Shown here piece by piece: positions 20,033 to 28,082 of a stretch of DNA of 64,000 nucleotides. The DNA is taken from positions 46,531-110,530 of the forward strand of contig JAJFKJ010000028.1 of NCBI GenBank assembly GCA_021773275.1, in the 5' to 3' direction. Positions within the stretch are counted from its first letter, which is position 1. Each line of letters opens with the position of its first letter. This DNA is from Gammaproteobacteria bacterium (GTDB lineage Bacteria > Pseudomonadota > Gammaproteobacteria > JABCZS01). A model generated the notes under the pieces. That model ran no database searches. It had not been told where the DNA came from and saw nothing but the letters and a program-made list of their open reading frames with translations. A program made the position numbers and the translations under genes.

Positions 20033-20413
20033 CTAAAATTCCAGCTCAATACCACCGCCGAATCCGTAGTCTGAATTAATGATGACTGCTACAGCAAATT
20101 GTTGCGTCAGCATATAAGCCAAGCTGGCTTCATTTTCCCAGTATGTTTTCGTGTCGTACCGTGAGCGGCCTGTTAAGCTAAGCCGGGGCGTTAGTTGAAA
20201 CTCTTTATCAACTTGAAAGCGGCCGCCGCCATCGCTGCCTACAAACATCGTGTAATCAAAATTTAAGGGCAGTAAGTAACGTATACCCAATATACCCCGG
20301 TTGTTCGCAATTTCATTCCCAAAATCACCACCTAGATAAAAACTAAAAAACCGATTGATGTAACGGTCCCAAGTGACCCGAGTCCCAGGTTTTGATTTAA
20401 GCGCTTGGCATTG
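20033..20413 (-). pseudogene. 3' fragment of a beta-barrel outer-membrane protein gene, lacking a start
   Basis: An open frame of 126 codons, stop-bounded on the upstream side at 20414, with no ATG. The encoded segment (TWDRYINRFFSFYLGGDFG, RYLLPLNFDYTMFVGSDGGG, LTPRLSLTGRSRYD, YGFGGGIELEF) has alternating hydrophobic strands and ends in Phe, as the last strand of an outer-membrane barrel does. A TTG in the middle could start an 85-residue piece, but the strand pattern continues upstream of it. It overlaps the 3' end of the neighbouring intact barrel gene in another frame. I read it as a truncated remnant. Confidence 0.55.
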
Positions 20414-21083
20414 TCAAGCGGAAACCAAGCATGCCTTCATGGGCATGAAAAGAACTGCTGTTTACTTGATCTGAGTTTGGCTCCCAGCGAATGTCACCCA
20501 AGTCAGAATATCGATAGCTCAGCGTGAATGCCAGCCAATCGGTAGCTTGCACCGCAGCGCCTGCGCTTACCATCCAACTGAAGGCTGTTTTATTAGCATC
20601 ACCGGAAGATGTGCCGCCAGGGGTGGTAATTTTAGTGTGCGTGTGGTTGAAAGCCGCACCCATGCCGCCGCCAAGAAATCCTGTAAAGCGTTCTGTAACG
20701 GGGATATCAACAAATAAATTAGCTAAAGCACTTTGGTTGGTAATGTCAGATTTGAAGGGTATATTGATGCCAAAACCAACCGAGGTGGTGTCGTACTCAA
20801 AGTGACTGCGTCTTAAATATTCAGCTTCAAGGCGTATAGGAAGCGCCATGCCAGCAAATTGATAACCGAGGCTAGCACCGCCAAGTAAACTGGAGCTGTT
20901 AAAACTGTCATTCGGGAAAGTAATGTTAGTGGGTGATGGTTTTCCTTTGACGTCTTTGCCTTTGGCCCAGCTATAACCCAGCTTTCCTTCTATGTAGGGT
21001 TGGCCAGAAAGGTCGATGGCTAGTGCAGTGTTTGCTATAAAGCTCAGCAAGATGCTGGCACCCAGGGTAACTTTCGTGTTCAT
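20397..21083 (-). CDS. Outer-membrane beta-barrel protein
   Basis: A 228-residue protein with a Sec signal peptide (MNTKVTLGASILLSFIANTALA) and a small barrel of eight or so amphipathic strands: YIEGKLGYSWA, LLGGASLGYQF, IRLEAEYLRRSHF, ALANLFVDI, FTGFLGGGMGAAF, SWMVSAGAAVQ, FTLSYRYSDLG and EGMLGFRLTM. This is the OmpA/opacity-type barrel architecture; no OmpA peptidoglycan-binding domain follows. The role is not predictable beyond being in the outer membrane. AGGAG lies 7 bp before the ATG. Its 3' end runs into the barrel fragment downstream. Confidence 0.82.
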   Translation of the reverse strand: MNTKVTLGASILLSFIANTALAIDLSGQPYIEGKLGYSWAKGKDVKGKPSPTNITFPNDSFNSSSLLGGASLGYQFAGMALPIRLEAEYLRRSHFEYDTTSVGFGINIPFKSDITNQSALANLFVDIPVTERFTGFLGGGMGAAFNHTHTKITTPGGTSSGDANKTAFSWMVSAGAAVQATDWLAFTLSYRYSDLGDIRWEPNSDQVNSSSFHAHEGMLGFRLTMPSA

Positions 21084-21197
21084 TCCAATGCTCCTGTTTG
21101 TTTATACTAAATAAACTATAGACATGGTGTGGGCAAGCCTCAAGCCCGTCTTCGCTTTGCCTATTATTTATTGTGTTATCTGAAGCACTATGATAGT

Positions 21198-21827
21198 ATG
21201 CTAACGATGAAATATTACCTTTCTACAATTTTAATCATTTTCGCTATGTTTATAGCGCCCCTAGGCTATGCGCTCAGCGATGAGGAGAAGCGAGTTAGGG
21301 TGGAAGAGCGTGACAATGCCCTTGGCAAGGTTACAGGCTGGACTGCGCTTTCCGAGGTTACTACGGCAGACTATGACATAACAGGTATAGATAACTGGGT
21401 AACCGGGGACGACTCTAATTTCGGGCTGTATAGCTCACAGAGCTATCCTAAGGGGCAAAATCCAAACCGTTGGAACGAGTTTCTTTTAAGAACATACGTT
21501 TCATATAAGCATTATCCAGATAACTATTCTTTCGAGCAATATATTAACGATGTCATTTCAGCCGTTGAGATGGGTTGCCTCTCCGACAAAGGGACTATGG
21601 AAAAAAAAGTTTTAGCTGAATCAAGTGACAGCACAACTATAATGACTACGATTAAAAGCTGTAAAAGTGTAATGCCTGAAAATACAATTATTATGTCACG
21701 CTACGTTAAAGGCTATTATGGTTTTCATGCTTTTACCTATGCCGCTAAAGAAAAGCATGGCAGTCCTGCGCAGTTAGAGAAAATGAAAAAAACCCTTGCC
21801 TCTGTAACAATTGATTACGATCTCTGA
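21198..21827 (+). CDS. Exported protein of unknown function
   Basis: About 210 residues. The N-terminal MKYYLSTILIIFAMFIAPLGYA is a clear signal peptide, with cleavage before LSDEEKRVRVEERDN. The mature part is polar, with three cysteines (GCLSDKG, KSCKS), and no family is recognised. The start is uncertain: ATG at 21198 or 21207, with no good ribosome-binding site; the frame is open further up to 21129 but that part does not look coding. A small hairpin with a T-rich tail follows at 21842. Confidence 0.6.
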   Translation: MLTMKYYLSTILIIFAMFIAPLGYALSDEEKRVRVEERDNALGKVTGWTALSEVTTADYDITGIDNWVTGDDSNFGLYSSQSYPKGQNPNRWNEFLLRTYVSYKHYPDNYSFEQYINDVISAVEMGCLSDKGTMEKKVLAESSDSTTIMTTIKSCKSVMPENTIIMSRYVKGYYGFHAFTYAAKEKHGSPAQLEKMKKTLASVTIDYDL

Positions 21828-21841
21828 AAAAATTAAACAAC

Positions 21842-21874
21842 CCCTTCAAATGAAGGGACCTCGTCTTTTAGTTA
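21842..21874 (+). terminator. Probable weak terminator
   Basis: CCCTTC-AAAT-GAAGGG (21842-21857) forms a 6-bp hairpin, followed by a T-rich stretch (TCGTCTTTTAGTT). It lies 15 bp after the stop of the exported protein gene. Confidence 0.4.
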
Positions 21875-22031
21875 TACAAAAATTTCTCATTTTTAAGGGA
21901 AAAATGCCACTTATTTCGGGTAACCTCATAATCTGTTGGACTTCTTGTAAGCATTTAGATAGAATCTGTACTTGATATCTATCAGGTTACGCATTAATTT
22001 AATTATTAGAAGTAAACGAAGGGAGCTAAAG

Positions 22032-22436
22032 GTGTTTAAAATATTTATAACTGCAATGGTTTTTTTATTGCTCTCAGGTTGTGCTACTGTTTTAACAGGG
22101 ACTAATCAGGCAGTAAATTTAGAAGCTATAGATCGGGAAACTAAAGAAGATTTAAAAAAGGTAAGCTGCAATATTACTGATTCTACTGGAGCGGTGTATG
22201 AAGTAACCTCTAATCCCGGTGTCGTAGTTGTTTCTAAGGGAAATGCACCATTAAAAGTGAGCTGCCGCCAAGAAGGCTATCAAAATTACACAGGTGTGAT
22301 AAATGATAACTTTAACCCGGTTGCGTTGCTTGATATTTTCTTTTGGCCTACCTTTTTTGTTGATATAGCATCGGGAGCCATCAGTAAATACCCTGCGCAT
22401 TATTCTGTTGAAATGAAGCCTGATGAAGCTTCTTGA
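22032..22436 (+). CDS. Small lipoprotein of unknown function
   Basis: A 134-residue lipoprotein. The start is the GTG at 22032, with GGGAG upstream, giving the signal peptide MFKIFITAMVFLLLSGC with lipobox LSGC. The mature protein begins ATVLTGTNQAVNLEAID, and a carboxypeptidase-like/PEGA-type beta domain is suggested by SKGNAPLKVSCRQEGYQNYTG. A late hydrophobic patch (LLDIFFWPTFFVDIASGA) resembles the short C-terminal segment of YceK/YidQ-like envelope lipoproteins. The role is unknown. The gene abuts the left tmRNA-end repeat at 22471. Confidence 0.68.
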   Translation: MFKIFITAMVFLLLSGCATVLTGTNQAVNLEAIDRETKEDLKKVSCNITDSTGAVYEVTSNPGVVVVSKGNAPLKVSCRQEGYQNYTGVINDNFNPVALLDIFFWPTFFVDIASGAISKYPAHYSVEMKPDEAS

Positions 22437-22470
22437 GCTTGACTGTACGTACCCGTAGTGGAATAAAAAA

Positions 22471-22487
22471 TGGAGGCGGCGGGAATC
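22471..22487 (-). repeat. Copy of the tmRNA 3' end (outer attachment-site repeat)
   Basis: On the reverse strand this reads GATTCCCGCCGCCTCCA, identical over 17 bases to the 3' end of ssrA at 42519-42535, followed by TTTTTTATTCC. It is what an integrase leaves at the far side of an island inserted in ssrA. A diverged copy with the same T-rich flank is at 25846. Confidence 0.7.
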
Positions 22488-22499
22488 ATGTACTGATTC

Positions 22500-22547
22500 G
22501 CCCCCTTATTAAAGGGGGCAGTGACTGCGCAGCAGGAGCGGGGGATT
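22500..22547 (+). repeat. Second copy of the dispersed hairpin repeat
   Basis: GCCCCCTTATTAAAGGGGGC (22502-22521), then AGTGACTGCGCAGCAGGAGC and GGGGGATTTT. The order and spacing match the element at 5844-5894. Here it separates the attachment repeat from the convergent end of the arsenite pump gene and could serve as that gene's terminator. Confidence 0.5.
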
Positions 22548-22554
22548 TTGAAAG

Positions 22555-23568
22555 CTATGCCATTAGTGGACGCATGCGATTTGCAAACCATACTAAAGAT
22601 AGCATGAGAGGTACCTCAACCAGTACGCCAACAACCGTTGCCAGTGCGGCACCGGATTGCAAACCAAACAGGCCAATAGCAACTGCAACCGCAAGCTCAA
22701 AAAAGTTAGATGTGCTGATCATGGCGGCAGGTGCAGCTATTTCATGTGGCAATTTCCAGCGCCATGCCCAGAGATAAGCCACTGTAAAAATAAGATATGT
22801 TTGTATGATGAGTGGTATAGCAATTAAAAGAATAATATAGGGTTGGCTAAGAATTGTTTGTGCCTGAAAGGCAAACAGCAAAACAACGGTCAGCAACAGG
22901 CCTATGACTGTGCCAGGTTTGCAAGCAGCCAGGAATCTTTGTAATGACTTCTCGCTTTTTTGTAATAAATAGTGGCGGACTAATAAACCTGCCGCCAGCG
23001 GGATTAATGCGTATAAAATTACAGAAAGCAGTAGCGTTGACCAAGGCACAAATATGTCAGCCATACCTAGCAGTAAAGCTGCTAATGGCGCGAATGCGAA
23101 GATTAGAATAACATCATTAACTGTTACTTGAACTAAAGTATAGTTTGCACAGCCTTTTGTTAATTGGCTCCAAACAAAAACCATAGCTGTACAAGGTGCG
23201 ATGCCCAGTAAAATCATGCCGGCAATGTATTCAGTGGCATCACTGGGGTCGACAAGATTCGCAAAAAATACCTTGAAAAACAGCCAGGCAAGCAGGGCCA
23301 TGGTAAATGGTTTAACAAGCCAGTTTATAATTACTGTTAAATACAGGCCTTGTGGTTTTTGCTTTACTTCATGTAGTTTGCTTAAATCTACTTGCAGCAT
23401 CATGGGGAATATCATCACCCAAATTAACGCAGCAACAATGATATTAACGTTAGCAATTTGCAGTTTCGCAATGCCGGCAAATATACCAGGTGCGTAGTTA
23501 CCTAAAAGTACCCCAAGAGCAATGGCCAGGGCAACCCAGGCACTTAAATAGCGCTCAAATATCCCCAC
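22555..23568 (-). CDS. acr3: Arsenite efflux carrier, ACR3 family
   Basis: Ten-helix inner-membrane carrier of 337 residues expelling arsenite. Family marks are [38 protein letters not shown] with the essential Cys, and [42 protein letters not shown] near the end is also typical. The start is the GTG at 23568, with AGGAGG five bases upstream; this leaves a 14-bp overlap with arsR. It lies in an arsR-acr3 operon without an arsenate reductase in the window. Confidence 0.9.
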   Translation of the reverse strand: MGIFERYLSAWVALAIALGVLLGNYAPGIFAGIAKLQIANVNIIVAALIWVMIFPMMLQVDLSKLHEVKQKPQGLYLTVIINWLVKPFTMALLAWLFFKVFFANLVDPSDATEYIAGMILLGIAPCTAMVFVWSQLTKGCANYTLVQVTVNDVILIFAFAPLAALLLGMADIFVPWSTLLLSVILYALIPLAAGLLVRHYLLQKSEKSLQRFLAACKPGTVIGLLLTVVLLFAFQAQTILSQPYIILLIAIPLIIQTYLIFTVAYLWAWRWKLPHEIAAPAAMISTSNFFELAVAVAIGLFGLQSGAALATVVGVLVEVPLMLSLVWFANRMRPLMA

Positions 23569-23863
23569 ATGTTCCTCCTGCTTTTGCGCAGCAGTTTTCA
23601 AGTAAAAACTGGCTTAATTGGGTAAGTGTGGAGGTTTGTGCTTGATAATAAATATTTCTGCCCTCGCGGCGAGAGCTGACTAAGCCTGCTTGCAATAGCT
23701 GCTTCAAATGAAACGATAAGGTGTTTTGCGGCACACCAAGAGCCTCGCTTAATTGTCCGGCTGGCATGCCAGTATCGCCATACTCTACAAGAACACGAAT
23801 GGCCTGCAAGCGCGTTTCTTGCGCGAGGGAGTCGAAAGCCTGTATAACATCATTTGTATCCAT
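23555..23863 (-). CDS. arsR: ArsR-family metalloregulator with C-terminal cysteine site
   Basis: Winged-helix repressor of 102 residues: [21 protein letters not shown], then the recognition helix [34 protein letters not shown]. The classical helix-3 arsenic motif ELCVCDL is absent ([11 protein letters not shown] in its place). Cysteines cluster at the C-terminus ([11 protein letters not shown]), as in the Acidithiobacillus-type ArsR, where a C-terminal Cys trio binds As(III). The start is the ATG at 23863. It is co-transcribed with acr3 and is probably released from its operator by arsenite. Confidence 0.88.
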   Translation of the reverse strand: MDTNDVIQAFDSLAQETRLQAIRVLVEYGDTGMPAGQLSEALGVPQNTLSFHLKQLLQAGLVSSRREGRNIYYQAQTSTLTQLSQFLLENCCAKAGGTCGDI

Positions 23864-23904
23864 ATATCCAGAATAATAGATATGTGTAGGAATGTCAATC
23901 CCTT

Positions 23905-23927
23905 GGTATTCGCTATTCGCGAATACC
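23905..23927. promoter_or_regulatory. Inverted repeat upstream of arsR, candidate ArsR operator
   Basis: GGTATTCG (23905-23912) and CGAATACC (23920-23927) form a perfect 8-bp inverted repeat about 40 bp before the arsR start. It has an internal palindrome, TATTCGCGAATA. Position and symmetry fit an autorepressor operator; binding is not demonstrated. Confidence 0.5.
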
Positions 23928-24222
23928 GAATGGATTCCCACTCAAATCTGTATATATTCAAGCCCAGGATGTATACAGTCTTTCTAAAACTGTATATATC
24001 TATTTTTGAGCACTCACTCCAAGTTATGAAAAAGGCGTCAGAGGCAGCTCATGTTCTGGGAAAACTAGATGCGATTACTGAGTTCTGGCGCTCACGCTCG
24101 CCCATAAGTTCATCACATTTATGCAACATTAGCAGGGGTTTCCAAGCTAAATAACGAGGTTTTTCGAAAGGCCCCCAGGTTTAGCGCCTCTAGGTGCTAG
24201 CAGCTGGCTTTAAGCTACCGGC

Positions 24223-25668
24223 CTATGAACAGTCTTCTGGCAGAGTAGATAAATGTCCATTTTGAATTTTGTATTTGTGCGTAATTTTTATTGAACTTAT
24301 AAAATCTTCTTCATGCGAAACCACTATTATTGCCCCCGGGTAAGCTTGCAATACCTGTATAACATGTGCCTTAGTTTCTAAATCCAAATTATTGGTAATC
24401 TCATCTAAAATAAGCAATCTTGGTGATTTTGCCGCGATTGATGCGAGAGATAATCTAGCTTTTTCACCGCCAGAAAGATTCGATGTCAAATTGTGAACCT
24501 CTTCATTTTTGCGAAATAAGAAATCATTTAGATGGCGTCTTGCTGTTGCTTCATTCCAGTCAGGTCTGATTTCAAGAACATTCTCAATAACGGAAATTTT
24601 AGGGTTAAGATTAGAATAATGTTGATCTAAATAGCCAATATATTCCGCCTTTGGTAAAAACCAGCTGCCAGTTTTCAAAATATTAGTTTCATCAAGTATT
24701 GCCTTTAATAAGGTGGATTTACCAGAGGCATTCTTGCCATAAATTGCAACACGATCTTTAGCGCAGATTGATAAACTTACCTTTTTGAGCAAGACATTGT
24801 CTTTTTTGTAGCCTATGTCAGCATTATTTATAGCCAAGATGTTGCAGCTTGAAATCTGATCTGCACTTAATGAAAATTTAGGCAGGATGATTTCGGGTAG
24901 TCTTAACTCAGAAAGTTGTTCACTTAAGCTCTGTTTCTTTTGGTCGATAGCAGATTTTTTTCTGCCAGTGGTCTTTTCGGCTCTAAGTACTTTAGCATTG
25001 CTAACAATAGTTGGCCATTTTTTTTGCTCGATGCTTTTTTTCCCTTTGGACTTGCTTTTGGCGGCACGTTTTTGCTCTTTCATTAGGCCTGTGTGCGTTT
25101 CTTTTTTATCGCGCTTTAATAACGATAATTCTTTTTCTATGGATGCACGTTTTTGTTCAATATCACGAATATGATCATCATAAGATCCAGTAAATACATG
25201 AATATTGTTATTGTCAATATGCCAAAATATGTCAATACATTTTCGCAGCACTTCTTTATCATGACTAACGATAATAAGCGTGCCTTGATACTTTTGCAGC
25301 ATACGAATCAAGCTTTTGCGATTAGCAAGATCTAGATGATTAGTAGGTTCATCTAGCAATAATAAATCCGGTGACAATGCTAATGCCTCTGATAGTCTTT
25401 TATTTAACCTTTGTCCTCCACTTAAATCGCTATGATCATTAATGGTCTGCTCAACGTACCCGATACGCAGTTTATCAGGAATAATAACTTGCCCATCGGA
25501 AGGGTTTAAGCTTTGCCGTAAAATGTTAAGCAAACTAGACTTACCAGAACCATTTCTGCCGATAATAGCAATTCGGCTGCCGGAGTGTATCTCGGCAGAA
25601 AAGTCTTCAAAACAGCTTTTACCTGCAAAGGAAAGGCCAAGGTTTTTAAGGAAAATTGGTCTATGCAT
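24223..25668 (-). CDS. ABC-F family ATPase (ribosome-associated; possible antibiotic-resistance type)
   Basis: Two ABC cassettes in one 481-residue protein with no membrane part. Walker A motifs are GRNGSGKSS and GKNASGKST. Signatures are LSGGQRLNKRLSEAL and LSGGEKARLSLAS. Walker B motifs are LLLLDEPTNHLD and LLILDEITNNLD. The inter-domain linker is long and very basic (KRDKKETHTGLMKEQKRAAKSKSKGKKS, shown here only by type: a Lys-rich coiled coil of about residues 180-250). ABC-F proteins act on the ribosomal E site. Short members such as Msr, Vga and Lsa protect against macrolides, lincosamides or streptogramins, and this length is similar. The drug role is unproven. Confidence 0.88.
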   Translation of the reverse strand: MHRPIFLKNLGLSFAGKSCFEDFSAEIHSGSRIAIIGRNGSGKSSLLNILRQSLNPSDGQVIIPDKLRIGYVEQTINDHSDLSGGQRLNKRLSEALALSPDLLLLDEPTNHLDLANRKSLIRMLQKYQGTLIIVSHDKEVLRKCIDIFWHIDNNNIHVFTGSYDDHIRDIEQKRASIEKELSLLKRDKKETHTGLMKEQKRAAKSKSKGKKSIEQKKWPTIVSNAKVLRAEKTTGRKKSAIDQKKQSLSEQLSELRLPEIILPKFSLSADQISSCNILAINNADIGYKKDNVLLKKVSLSICAKDRVAIYGKNASGKSTLLKAILDETNILKTGSWFLPKAEYIGYLDQHYSNLNPKISVIENVLEIRPDWNEATARRHLNDFLFRKNEEVHNLTSNLSGGEKARLSLASIAAKSPRLLILDEITNNLDLETKAHVIQVLQAYPGAIIVVSHEEDFISSIKITHKYKIQNGHLSTLPEDCS

Positions 25669-25845
25669 CACGTATCTCTATAATCTTTAAGGGCTTCTAA
25701 TGATTGGAGTTGCCCATTTTTTTGGGCAGATTTAGTGAATATTTTTCATGACGCTTCGATGACCTCGAAAATTTAAAGTGTAGTATATAACCAGTATTAT
25801 GGATATTTTTTACAGGAAAACAAGGCTTTGCTCTGAAATAAAAAA

Positions 25846-25861
25846 TGGGGCGGCGTCAATC
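25846..25861 (-). repeat. Diverged copy of the tmRNA 3' end (left attachment-site candidate)
   Basis: Aligned with the ssrA end, this copy keeps 14 of 17 bases (one deletion, two changes). It shares AATAAAAAATGG with the flank of the copy at 22471, which extends the similarity beyond the tmRNA sequence itself. Confidence 0.5.
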
Positions 25862-25918
25862 ACATAACCTGCCTAACTATATGAATGTAAACAATATATA
25901 AAATGTGGTTTGTGAAAG

Positions 25919-25937
25919 TACCCCCAATAATACCCCC
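25919..25937 (+). repeat. Pair of TACCCCC integrase arm-site repeats (left end)
   Basis: TACCCCC occurs at 25919-25925 and 25931-25937, spaced one helical turn apart. The same heptamer recurs three times, plus variants, between the integrase gene and ssrA at the other end. Such short repeats at both ends are typical arm sites of tyrosine integrases. Confidence 0.6.
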
Positions 25938-26250
25938 GTAGAACGAGGCTAGGCTCGTTTATGAGCGAGGTGAGCGGACTATACTTATAAGGTAGGGTAC
26001 TTACTGTTTCTGGTGTCCTCGAAGGTAAAGCCTCGTGATGAAGGGGGTTCAATGCCTCGAGTGTGGGCTTTTTCCCATCTAGCATCACGGAGGTTTGAAT
26101 ATGAAATATTCGACCCTGCGCATTGTGTTTGTGCACAATGGCATATTGTACGTACCTGTGTACGTCGTTGCAATTGTATAACAAGCAATTGTGTTGCAGT
26201 ATACCTTGCCCCCGAAAGGGGTGCTGAATGACCGTGTAGCTGGGGATATT

Positions 26251-27672
26251 ATGACCAAGTTAATTGAAATCAGCCCATCATTATTTTATCAGTATGAAAG
26301 ATCACCACATTGGATTTGGTATGACATCCATGGAGACCAAGCTCAAAAAATCCAACTGCCTGAATTTACGCTTCGCCTGATTGAAGGGGGCGTTTTGCAT
26401 GAAGAAGAGATCGTCAAGGATATGCAAAAAGCCATTGTTGATCAAAACATGACGGAGGAAGACGCTGAAGAATTGACGCTCGAATATATGAAGGAGGGTA
26501 GAGACCTTATCTATCAAGGATTCATTTCATATGTTGATGGTGATATAAAATTTAAAGGCCGCCCAGATTTTCTTAGAAAATGCAAAGGCCCCTCAAATTT
26601 CGGTGATTACCACTACATTCCAATCGAAATCAAAAACTCAACTAAGTGTGATAAGCCAAAATACAAAAAGCAATTAATGTTATATGCTCTAATCCTAGGA
26701 AAAATTCAGGGCTACAGACCAATTTCAGGTGCCTTCATAAATAAGAACAATGATGAGATCACTTGTGATCTTACTGAAAAGCTTTTGAAAGACACTGACA
26801 AAACGATTAACAGCATACTGGATATTTTGCGCGGAAATGAGCCAGATTATAAAATAACACGGGAAGCGCTGGACACGCCTTGGGGTGAAATTTTGCTCAA
26901 TGAGGCAGAGGCTCAGTCAGATATTTCGTTGCTTTATAACATCAACTCCGCTGTAGCTGCTGCTTTAAAGGCGCAAGGGATTAAGACATATCAAGAAATG
27001 GCCCAGTGCGATATCGATTGCTTGCCAAAGATAAAGGGTGCGAGCCTCGATACTTTACAACGATTACAGAAACAAGCTGAGGCTCTTGTAAAGGAGGAAA
27101 TAATTCCTATTGCTAAGCCAGATGTTCCTGAGGCGAAAACAAAAATTTATTTCGATATTGAGGGTGACCCTTTTCTGGGCGTAGATTATTTGTTTGGGTT
27201 TTTAATTAACCATGAAGGTTCTAAACCAGCCTTTAAATATTTTCTAGCTGAAACACCTGAGGCAGAAGCGACTATGTGGTCTGATTTCCTGTCATGGCTT
27301 GGGGGTGAAGATTTTGGTGATTATAAGGTGTATCATTATCACGATTATGAAAAAACACACATAAAGAAGCTTTCTGAAAAATATGGAGGAAGCAAAAAAC
27401 TCGACGAATTTGCCAGCAATCTGGTAGACCTTTCTCCGATATTAACAAAGTCATATATTTTCCCTTTGTATTTTTATTCAATTAAAGACATTGCCAAATA
27501 TTTAAATTTCGAATGGCGGCATGCGAAGGCTGGGGGTGCGCAGAGCATCTTCTGGTATGAAGAATGGTTTGAAAAAGGTGATAGAAGTATTTTGCAGAAT
27601 ATCATCAATTACAATGAAGATGATGTTCGAGCGACGGAGTTTTTGCATAAGTGGTTATCTTCCAATAAATAA
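26251..27672 (+). CDS. RecB-like nuclease fused to RNase H-like exonuclease (TM0106 family)
   Basis: A 473-residue protein with three parts. About residues 1-185 form a Cas4/RecB-type PD-(D/E)xK nuclease, with GRPDFL and the catalytic IPIEIKNSTK, plus YKKQLMLYALIL as the following helix. About residues 225-280 look like a helix-hairpin-helix DNA-binding region (IKTYQEMAQCDIDCLPKIKG). From about 300, an RNase H-like 3'-5' exonuclease shows IYFDIEGDP, YHYHDYEK and YNEDDVRATE as its acidic residues. The architecture matches the TM0106 family of putative nucleases, whose biological role is poorly known. The ATG at 26251 has GGGGA upstream. It is the first gene inside the left end of the island. 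Confidence 0.85.
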   Translation: MTKLIEISPSLFYQYERSPHWIWYDIHGDQAQKIQLPEFTLRLIEGGVLHEEEIVKDMQKAIVDQNMTEEDAEELTLEYMKEGRDLIYQGFISYVDGDIKFKGRPDFLRKCKGPSNFGDYHYIPIEIKNSTKCDKPKYKKQLMLYALILGKIQGYRPISGAFINKNNDEITCDLTEKLLKDTDKTINSILDILRGNEPDYKITREALDTPWGEILLNEAEAQSDISLLYNINSAVAAALKAQGIKTYQEMAQCDIDCLPKIKGASLDTLQRLQKQAEALVKEEIIPIAKPDVPEAKTKIYFDIEGDPFLGVDYLFGFLINHEGSKPAFKYFLAETPEAEATMWSDFLSWLGGEDFGDYKVYHYHDYEKTHIKKLSEKYGGSKKLDEFASNLVDLSPILTKSYIFPLYFYSIKDIAKYLNFEWRHAKAGGAQSIFWYEEWFEKGDRSILQNIINYNEDDVRATEFLHKWLSSNK

Positions 27673-27683
27673 AAGAACTGACG

Positions 27684-28082
27684 TCACCAACCCCTTTCCT
27701 TTTCCCATTCCTCCCCCTGTATTTTCGATTTTGCATCACCTACCATTCTGCGTTGCTGTTTTAAAAATGCAGTGAATTTATTAGCCTCATTAATTGTCAT
27801 TTCACCTGAAGCAACAGCCTTGGTGATATTGTTCGTAATTTCAAGCATATTGTCGCCGGAAGCAATACCACCACTTGGTATTTCAAAATGGATGCTATCT
27901 TCCATTTTCCCACGAGGGATGATTCTTTCCACGCAAATTCGAAGGGCAATGAGATCACCTGCCAGGGCGGTTTCAACCAGCTTTTCGACTATGGCATGCG
28001 CATGCTGGGCGAGCAGCGCAGAAGGGGTTGTGCTCTTGTTTTTGCTTGCGATGCTAGCTGAGTCTACAGAGTTTTGTGTCAT
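27684..28082 (-). CDS. Small island protein, DUF5681-like
   Basis: A 132-residue protein. The block LVETALAGDLIALRICVERIIPRGK matches a motif (helix, then ALxxCLERILPxRK) common in small proteins of phage and integrative elements, called DUF5681-like here from memory. The N-terminus is Ser/Thr-rich and the C-terminus is charged (EEWEKERGW). It shares an ATGA overlap with the zinc-ribbon gene upstream, so the two are co-translated. Function is unknown; a DNA-packaging or terminase-like accessory role has been suggested for relatives but is not shown here. Confidence 0.7.
   Translation of the reverse strand: MTQNSVDSASIASKNKSTTPSALLAQHAHAIVEKLVETALAGDLIALRICVERIIPRGKMEDSIHFEIPSGGIASGDNMLEITNNITKAVASGEMTINEANKFTAFLKQQRRMVGDAKSKIQGEEWEKERGW

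Larger units (their letters stand above)
22471..25861. mobile_element. Candidate older ssrA-linked island carrying arsenite resistance and ABC-F genes
   Basis: The segment is bounded by a perfect (22471) and a diverged (25846) copy of the tmRNA 3' end, both flanked by AATAAAAAATGG. It holds acr3, arsR and an ABC-F gene but no integrase, so it would be a remnant or a passively mobilised unit. The tandem-insertion reading is inference from the repeats. Confidence 0.45.
25669..26250. other. Left junction region of the inner island, rich in inverted repeats, no gene
   Basis: It contains the diverged tmRNA-end repeat (25846) and two TACCCCC arm sites (25919, 25931). Several short hairpins follow: AACGAG/CTCGTT (about 25942-25959), CATTGTG/CACAATG (26121-26140) and CCCC-GAAA-GGGG (about 26210). 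CAATTG occurs twice. Open frames on the reverse strand here are short, overlapping and unlike proteins. The repeats may serve the promoter of the nuclease gene or element maintenance. Confidence 0.5.

Noticed and set aside
23753..24154. Plus-strand frame opposite arsR
   Set aside because: It is a shadow of arsR and its promoter; no ribosome-binding site and no protein-like composition after the overlap.
26035..26075. GGGGGTTCAATGCCTCG as a possible tRNA T arm
   Set aside because: The stem does not pair well, and no anticodon or D arm was found around it.
25873..26188. Minus-strand frames of 67 and 103 codons at the left end of the island
   Set aside because: They overlap each other, lack ribosome-binding sites and run through hairpins and arm sites; nothing protein-like is seen.
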